Assembly (NCBI GenBank): GCA_964019425.1
Contig: OZ025789.1
Span: 1-64,000, forward strand
DNA: 64,000 nt
Source: Flectonema sp. DT1601
Lineage: Eukaryota; Euglenozoa; Diplonemea; Diplonemida; Diplonemidae
Direction: 5' to 3'
Part shown: positions 63,101 through 64,000 of the stretch, piece by piece
Layout: each line of letters begins with the position of its first letter
Position numbering within the stretch: position 1 is the first letter of the stretch
The notes under the pieces: model-generated
Seen by the model: only the letters and a program-made list of their open reading frames with translations
Databases searched by the model: none
What the model was told of the DNA's origin: nothing
Translations under genes and position numbers: made by a program

Positions 63101-64000
63101 AATATCACCGAACGTGAAGTGCTCAGGGTGTCCGGAAAACTGCACCAGCGCCACACGAAGCTTCTCGGATCCAGCTCCCGAGTTCGACCCGACAACTGCC
63201 TTCTCGCCGCTGAGAGGCAGCGTCTTTACCCAGTCCCGCACCATCTCCATCAGCGCGTAGAACCCGTGAGGATGGCGTCCGAAGTTCTGGCTCATCGAAC
63301 CAGAACCGTCGAGGATCATCACCACGTCCAGCGTCGGGCACTCCCCGTAGGTCACCTTCACGCAAGATCCCTGTTGCGGTTGCGACGCCAACGCCTTCCA
63401 GTAGCATTTCTCGTCCTCAACACAGTCGCACTTCTCGAGCTTGTTGCAGTCTTTCTCGATACACTTCGTCCGGTCCTTGTCCCACGCGCAGTCGCTGTCA
63501 GCTTCGCACGTCGGTTCGTCCCGGAGCTTCGCGCACGGCTTCTCCACGCACATCGCCGGGGAGATCGACGGGTTCCAGTGGCAGTCCTCAATCCTGTCGC
63601 ACTGGATCTCGGTCATGTACTCCGTGCATTTCTTCTGTACACACCCCGTCGAGTTGGTGTTGTTGTTGTTGTCCTTCCACTCGCAGTACGGGTCAGCCAC
63701 GCAAGGGTCCTTGCGGTCCGCCTTGCATTTCTCTTCCACACACGTTCCGGCGGTAACTTCAACCCGTCCACTGGCGTCCTTCGGGTCCACGCAAAGCTCC
63801 CCAACTCCTCCCCATTCGCAGATGTACCCGTCGATTCGCTGGTGGTCACCTGGGAAGTCGTTCCACTCGCCCGAAGGCCAGCGGAAGTGCGCGTAGTTCT
63901 CTCCCTCGGTAGCACACGATCCCGGACACGCTCCCTTGTAGTTGTTCGGCTCCCCCGCTTCCCAATTCGTGTACATCGGCTTCCCGGTATTCGCATCTGT
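45116..64000 (-). CDS. Giant vWA/C-type lectin/CxW-repeat surface adhesin (5' partial)
   Basis: An uninterrupted frame of more than 6,290 codons, open at the right edge; no intron is needed. In order: the C-terminal half of a C-type lectin domain (about the first 65 residues: GEPNN with the EPN sugar-binding motif, GEWND, GYICEW); a CxW block; eleven vWA domains beginning near residues 211, 735, 1240, 1752, 2273, 2790, 3316, 3830, 4321, 4826 and 5330; between them blocks of 12 or so modules of the form C-x-x-D-x-x-C-x-W-x(8-14)-C; a final long CxW block; an EGF/laminin-like stretch (CDPGWGGADC); a membrane helix (about 6222-6242, VLWILVIALIVFLAYSL) and an acidic tail (DDDDDDDVRSPEK). Most vWA domains keep the DGSGS metal site. 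It is a type I membrane protein, probably for adhesion or as a surface coat. Codon use is GC-rich, unlike its neighbours. Confidence 0.93.
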   Translation of the reverse strand, partial: TDANTGKPMYTNWEAGEPNNYKGACPGSCATEGENYAHFRWPSGEWNDFPGDHQRIDGYICEWGGVGELCVDPKDASGRVEVTAGTCVEEKCKADRKDPCVADPYCEWKDNNNNTNSTGCVQKKCTEYMTEIQCDRIEDCHWNPSISPAMCVEKPCAKLRDEPTCEADSDCAWDKDRTKCIEKDCNKLEKCDCVEDEKCYWKALASQPQQGSCVKVTYGECPTLDVVMILDGSGSMSQNFGRHPHGFYALMEMVRDWVKTLPLSGEKAVVGSNSGAGSEKLRVALVQFSGHPEHFTFGDIVNSVAFPPVGVGAGGRLTGDLAELSADVDWHEANYLEAGTYIEKALVRAGSIFKSSSPVDGRKRVLIIITDGKIQDDDKLAQAKNDLDGMDVQTFGIVVRRTNQLTQNDIDAETSLKPITSDPHDDHFLNLMIDEVPDKALNGICDPNGPWGHLIVDQAAIAAQTQAQQAGVHRPCPNYGNKVPCSSDVGCKWSDVLIACLDSPCVKHCTQEQCANSTGDCNWNSTVLECFNKEVCPGISDPNACDQNDKCSWNATGNKCIDTPCLHPDEPSCIADSTFDCTWDTVNGSCIETRCTQVDKTSCNQEAGCEWDEACGEGTCVGVPCQHADETECSKDVLCQWSQQSLTCSRKACAVYPDEKCCNHKDGCHWDVQQAPAVCAELPCRKFGEQVACSDERDCMWKDNKCVEKDCGEFEKCECDADPDCFFSISDGGSHCTFQRYATCPTLDVVLLIDGGASMSRAFGRHPNGFYALVEVVRDWAATLPLSGEAAGTTSMPQTKAMRLAMVQFAGSSQWPSSDEKQALSSPPGTGSGGRLSGVLSEVEADADFHEGNFMGESAAAQPDLKQTYLLGGLQKAVSLFQTSPFDGRKRVLIIVADGELNDKDSYTAARAALDQAQVHVFGIALRPFSTVSTDDVKTQQTLSGALSDPKDQHLQSLQVDEVASALKGLCDPNHAWGKFIADTSDGVACTLYASKDPCNKDDGCVWFDRTLSCGDSPCLAHCKQDNCTSADADNHCVWNQTLGACRKEELCNHPDTVECEKDDKCEVDPADKKTCIGKICDHDNQQGCLADPKGPCVWNESGKDCSKQPCVYFEPVFCNNDTECTWNRDADLCETIKCRWGQQVECEEKDGGICEWKNNACTFKPCKEHPDEKTCGKDDLCSWGTDCEVKYCKRYGEPGACDQDGECMWLNNTCVEKNCGEFEVCRCRKDGDCYWDKGTCKTSKFGECPTLDIVLVVDGSGSMSQSFGVHPHGFYGLMEMLKTWVQSLSLSGVPAGGSPLLDGKARVGFVQFSGIPTNKLPNGNVDAAQTTPAQIGTSGRLTGLRTELDAELEWQETNYMQGGTYIASALDTAADMFKESPGSLRKKVLLVFTDGEIKDVDRLKDARGRLENAGVVTFGVVVRRFLAHTAVDLDAENSLRPITSEPHVDHYLNLMLSEIPDALDGLCDPNSLWGKYVVDPQSQAGVHKPCRNYVDKTKCDSDPGCLYQEVLTACVDTPCIRHCEESECNGDQGNHCEWNSQEQVCYKKEICPHTTPQACNQDAMCAWNVTAGTGGECGEKPCLHPDENSCLADTEFECTWQTGSRECVLTPCQYPDSTTCGADSGCKWDNSCPDEECVVKPCEGAGSDAACTADSRCQWNGSCSAKVCSEYAGEQCCNAVDGCHWDVQQSPALCAQLPCRKFDQNGCKGEDECMWSDAKLTCVEKDCGVMDKCQCEGDADCFFSSTAVSSHCTFQRYGTCPTLDIVLLLDGGASMSRAFGRHPNGFYALVEVVKDWAATLPLSKEAAGQPSVANTKAIRLALVQFAGSSKWTSDDPRQATFSPPGTGSGGHLTGSLSEVRADAEYHMGAFLGGSLVTQPTTQQTYLLAGLEKAVSLFRASPVDGRRRVLIIVSDGELHDKDAYGQAMSELDQAQVRIFGAVIRPFGTRTAIDLRAEETLKQIVSSPASAHFQNILVDELATALNGICEPQHVWGRYVADVSEEVLPCPTVAEKDPCNKQSHCVWFDETLSCGDSPCLKHCKQDNCTADWPNQCQWKSGGCVKEEVCKHPTAARCLQDEKCEVADDGKTCIGKKCEHDNEQGCLADPDPCEWNNLAQTCGKRPCTYDAVATCEQDLNCTWNLDADYCELKKCSPYTEKGDCLTKPAAGLCEWVKQIGGNSLCETAPCKQYSSEKECNGDVICEWDTSIAPGTCNEKYCRRHCTKRGCNQATCKADAKCMTEGNSCVTKVCDKLSSDPCECHNDPDCFWIPSEQACVDTRYGTCPTLDLVVLFDGSGSMSNAFGRHPHGYFAEVEMLKSWVQGLPLSGEAAGTPSTVNRKTRVAFIQFSGVPQDSGSPVTGPIPGSALKTPSNTGTAGRLSGDAGELLADLSWHEANYMAQGTYIRAGLDMAAGIFQDSPLDGRRRALFIITDGAIQDKNLLASAQAKLSSQQVEVFGIVVRRFATHTQLDADAEETLKPITSDPHADHFVNVDMDELADVNGPLTKMCDPATGWGSGLAMQPVGGQHQPCRKYEGKTSCMSDRGCVWSETLLGCVNSPCVVHCSEAMCDGDVTNGCVGGWNELEKTCYRKEVCGGDNVVTCESEEGCEWNATATDCGEKRCHHKTEDSCLADTEAVCMWKDPTTCVLMPCVNHEARQECESDTEKSCMWTGDKTCVQKKCVYTAEVDCRSDALCDWQTSNLTCTVRPCVEYTEDKSCDADRRCHWDTSTSPGSCQLERCAKYPEQAMCEADSGCLWEKDLCVEKTCHKIPERCGCQQDPSCFWSNTGGRGRCEEQAYGKCPTLDVALVLDGSGSMSQSFGRHPHGFYAMMEMIRDWVKTLPLSGEDSAVGSNSVPSGGVRVGLVQFSGLAGSTGPTGGVVNSAQRTPPGVGANGRLSGDLAQLQADIEWHEDNYMKQLTFIEEGLVMASNMFAQDSPVDGRRKIIIIITDGVLMDGDKLSGVRSTLKQQQVLVFGIAVRRFSARTQGDIDAEAALKPVVSAPADEHFLSLMLDEVPTEVLTGLCDPASKWGRYVAGGGSGSIGLPAGAVPCEQFPSKGTCNQEKGCAWGDSAQVCGNTPCFQHCDDGPCTDDKENHCEWNGTESVCWKSKLCAHPDETSCAQDDECAWRNNTCAEKPCVHADEDACLADPEGCVYDSLLLTCSLEPCKTLKTEDGCSTEKEICEWDKHGLICKPKRCVSCGGNSTCCVEDESNKQWCEMNTTSNVCQEKPCVGYADEVSCHEDLVCEWDSAVAPGKCKEKFCSQYGESVSCNNEPACHWDFSTCSDKKCGDYAKDLTNTDEVHCACNSNPECFWHDNVCVDVHYGACPTMDIVVLFDGSASMANQFGRHPRGYAALLEMLRDWSLLLPLANDYGRADRNGTGYPVGLTRISFIQFSGNENKKVNGVVRGSSLSTPLSGVNGAAGGRLSGYMPELTVDLDWQEKNFMGGGSFLAESFDTAAGLLAGAPNDGRKKVVMVIIDGKIEDGDQTALAKSKLDAIGVHTVGIVIRKSQSHTAGDLEAEASLRPLVTEPQETHFTNLMIDELQENVFDKWCNPGTPWGRWLVNLGTTDSHLPCDFHHNSAECNRDSGCQWDDSLVRCANTPCLQLCSEKLCMSAEESLLCEYDAKDHACGKKKVCAAANANDCGSDPECWWSTTKDRCEPRPCQHITETACVSDTEEECVWVEDKCSLKKCSYNVSADCLADVECTWDQVASVCSEKPCQYVVMDLCVGDKQCKWESNKCVERPCAQHLDESSCHTDVGCKWDVDSSPAYCTETYCARWKAESDCDGDAACAWDSQQRGCVESRCDRFNGNQCACQEEAGCFWSGASDECVTSVFGACPPLDVAVVFDGSGSMSQAFGRHPHGYEALTTFLKEWVKKLPLNGDSYTAKEQTKATGMRVGFVQFSTPGAPRTTAGMVGTANGLLSGNLSELEKDIEYHNKNQMADRTFVEGALEHAVEIFRASPPTRKRVLILITDGKLNDADMLKAVRGSLDALSVQTFGVVIRRLDTRTQEDIDAEFALKPVVSLPTDEHFLNLKLDDVVTEVFEAICDPTKKFGALIAMREGAAHQPCAVYESAGSCLDDTWCVWSESLLGCVNTPCLSYGCSESECNAATSDFCGWTNGKSCERQPACPKHASPQLCDADTANACRWNGSTCQVRKCNHQAEDSCVTDPEGCEWATDDMVCTKTECTYTEEAKCTQAAAAEGCQWKAEEKLCVKDRCQSATCEANPWCCECAAHADEVTCNHDDKCHWSVDDAPSMCKVKYCSRFSEQGSCSTDPQQRCSWDSVDGECADKNCTKIGEPCPCNKDLGCFWDSSKKECVTGQFGGCPLMDVVIAMDSTTSMQGAFDRHPNGYYAMVEKIRDWVKGIPLSGTLGKAFKESPAQGVRVGVVQFAAEAGAIKSPQGVGSAGHVTGDLDELLKDLDFHEKNIVGTERAYIKSALDLTKGMLGSVTRKRILLVLTDSELKDAATTATVQNLRTLLGMQVQTFGLLLRPTTAFDASSSTAREALKMITSTVQDEHFADATIDELDSILWALCDPHKQFGALIAKSATGSGSASTPCPNHLEKDACDTDLSCRWSDRLLSCADSGCLAHCDNATCAEDHANLCSWIDGSCFKQPICSHADVSECLIDPGCDWNANKVKCEKKKCQHESESGCVEDLVGCEWESAHDACVERPCTYTSQDACGVDAKCTWDSKIRGTMAWGPCVLIPCQASDEAGCLADGKKCEWSTGTPECVPKKCTPYPDEMTCDHDDACHWNTEESPPGCTQKYCSKHAEQAACKTDSEKCKWSGQGCVELKCSDLKDGCSCKAVDRCTWDAKRSACLEGAFGGCPVMDIAVVFDGSGSMSQAFGRHPHGFYAMVEQLRDWVKTLPLSLESAGTMDPQAGGLRVGFIQFSAPKSAVRAPAGTGTGGRFSGVVAELSADLDFHEQAYAMESTYISQALDFAANLFQSSPAGRRKVLLIVTDGKIHDAAELNSARAALGGQGVEVFGVVLRRFKAHSEVDLEAEAVLSGIVSEPKADHYVNIPLDDFSREVLVDICNPNSKFGKIILNYQSLEGHHLPCGSFVTEKACYREAACKWNATQLACEWSMCHDECDEGSCNGAAGCVWDATFGECGRVVECSASEKLACEAMKYTVTDEGCRWYEGDSVCGPPPCTATTEDNCVADPYGCQFDEEAADKSKCVEKMCNAPDPVTCDGKDTCQWDLVIGSCVEKPCVPYKTEDVCGKHSYDCEWKGNTCTPLECVPYTNERDCAADASCEWKTAHAPAHCGVKVCRVNEDKPSCEGVESCVWDEAQRTCDEGVSQCKRFSKSCECGKTSGCMWKDDSCMASMYANCPAVDVVVLMDGSTSMAEVFGRHPHGFLAVTELLLDWVKTLPLADGEGSGAATKVLRTSGFRVGFAQFSASGAAKRTSTEGTKGLLSGSEAQLVDDLHWHEDQFRGSATVESYASQAMEMASVMLDESPADRKKVVIVVADGAIPDANLMKATRGRLEAQRATVFGIQVRRFSRPSAVSESDAETMKALVTEPVDSHFESVEMSELADVFAGLCNEATSFGYYVSEHGEPLHKGSCGEWESAAGCEVDSLCKWAAAGAECVRSACPSFCAEDACAGAAAEERCGWDAGSQSCQKQVCEFATQGACESTTDTESCRWETSTLSAAVCKPNVGCYALEEEVSCNADHSCSWNAAKPACEERSKCGVIGTKPTCDDRRECVWNTATSTCDDVEGCGLYPTESECDLSQKDDCAWSASSRVCIEKDCGVWDEGQKCEAALCVWVDGSNGTVAHCEDPKGCAVYAGEEAKCIEDAVCEWDAGVCKDKTGCPIYKDATICQKLRAPAARCEWDAPNVMCKDGEGCFMYSEMKKCGADDKCEWFEGAALPTGVKQPLCGKKCAMIGEATDCEDTQGCKWEEATCKKNDGCEDAGDRAGCNQMEWCTWDVNRCVTSLPCSEWSTKETCDVRSDGKCEWTGSECVVGGCPALNQTACVEDASCSWNGTCTQAGACKECPAGMSGKNCDQCDFKVVDGSCVVCDRDATCSGKGDCENNMCACDPGWGGADCSVRMCAPSGAYWYTAYPNKPVKAEMFTVIVHGCFSQKKKNSGKLALMKGQDCLATVNQGCMVSEGSKITITETCQAAGVANPMLEPKVGMELMMNVTAQISGEYTLCYAMEGEKWAPVETHDRAGSRIGQLEVLEEFNDDAGARGATLLTAGEACCEGLQLGEACLPAALILVLWILVIALIVFLAYSLMKSRNENAALDQEKKERKFDDFEMDDGNKKMLDDDDDDDVRSPEK
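47400..63350 (-). repeat. Eleven tandem units of about 1.53 kb, each a vWA domain plus CxW block
   Basis: The CP-x-x-D entry of each vWA domain lies near 63345, 61775, 60260, 58722, 57160, 55608, 54030, 52488, 51015, 49502 and 47988, a regular spacing of 1.47-1.58 kb. Each starts with a near-constant CP-x-x-D...DGSxSM, then FGRHPHGF and a W-x-x-x-L-P-L helix, and ends at CDPN/CDP. Units 1-2 and 3-4 form a duplicated pair; see findings. Confidence 0.9.

Overview
The window is nuclear DNA of a single-celled eukaryote. Genes are interrupted by a few short GT-AG introns, intergenic DNA is AT-rich with many poly(A)/poly(T) tracts, and protein families include UNC-93 transporters, glycine amidinotransferase, kringle and somatomedin-B repeats, and vWA/C-type lectin adhesins. 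Three features together point, as inference only, towards Euglenozoa (a diplonemid- or euglenid-like protist rather than an intron-poor trypanosomatid): nearly all host genes lie on the minus strand, most start codons sit 5-45 bases behind a pyrimidine tract plus AG (as expected for spliced-leader addition), and both a VIPER/TATE-like tyrosine-recombinase retroelement and Crinkler/RHS-type NTPase-nuclease genes are present. Other lineages with trans-splicing, such as dinoflagellates, are not excluded.

Layout. 1-335 is a (GGGTTTGC)n array. 337-4055 (minus) is an incomplete tyrosine-recombinase retroelement: Gag-like polyQ/coiled-coil ORFs, recombinase, then a reverse transcriptase cut off at the array. 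4.1-9.3 kb is an accessory zone of dispersed octamer arrays, a duplicated AT-rich segment, a live/dead pair of Arg/Glu-rich helical protein genes, and three inverted-repeat elements. 9.3-23.7 kb holds three near-identical tandem copies of a Crinkler/RHS-type gene (variable coiled-coil header exon, intron, conserved P-loop NTPase and nuclease-like body), with a small secreted-protein ORF in one unit and remnants of further copies.

25-44 kb is a one-way array of housekeeping-type genes on the minus strand. In transcription order from the right: leucyl/phenylalanyl-tRNA-protein transferase-like, an unknown protein, UNC-93-like MFS transporter, KOW/ankyrin protein, kringle + somatomedin-B membrane protein, discoidin/coiled-coil protein, a tRNA-like relic, cold-shock + CCCH RNA-binding protein, glycine amidinotransferase, and a CPA-type Na+/H+ antiporter fused to ACT-like and discoidin-like domains. 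Two neighbours are only about 80-190 bases apart between stop codon and next acceptor, which fits polycistronic transcription.

45.1-64 kb is one uninterrupted open frame of more than 6,290 codons running off the right edge. It has a C-type lectin domain, eleven vWA domains about every 510 residues alternating with blocks of Cys/Trp (CxW) modules, an EGF-like segment, one membrane helix and an acidic cytoplasmic tail: a giant surface adhesin whose GC-rich coding contrasts sharply with the AT-rich DNA beside it.
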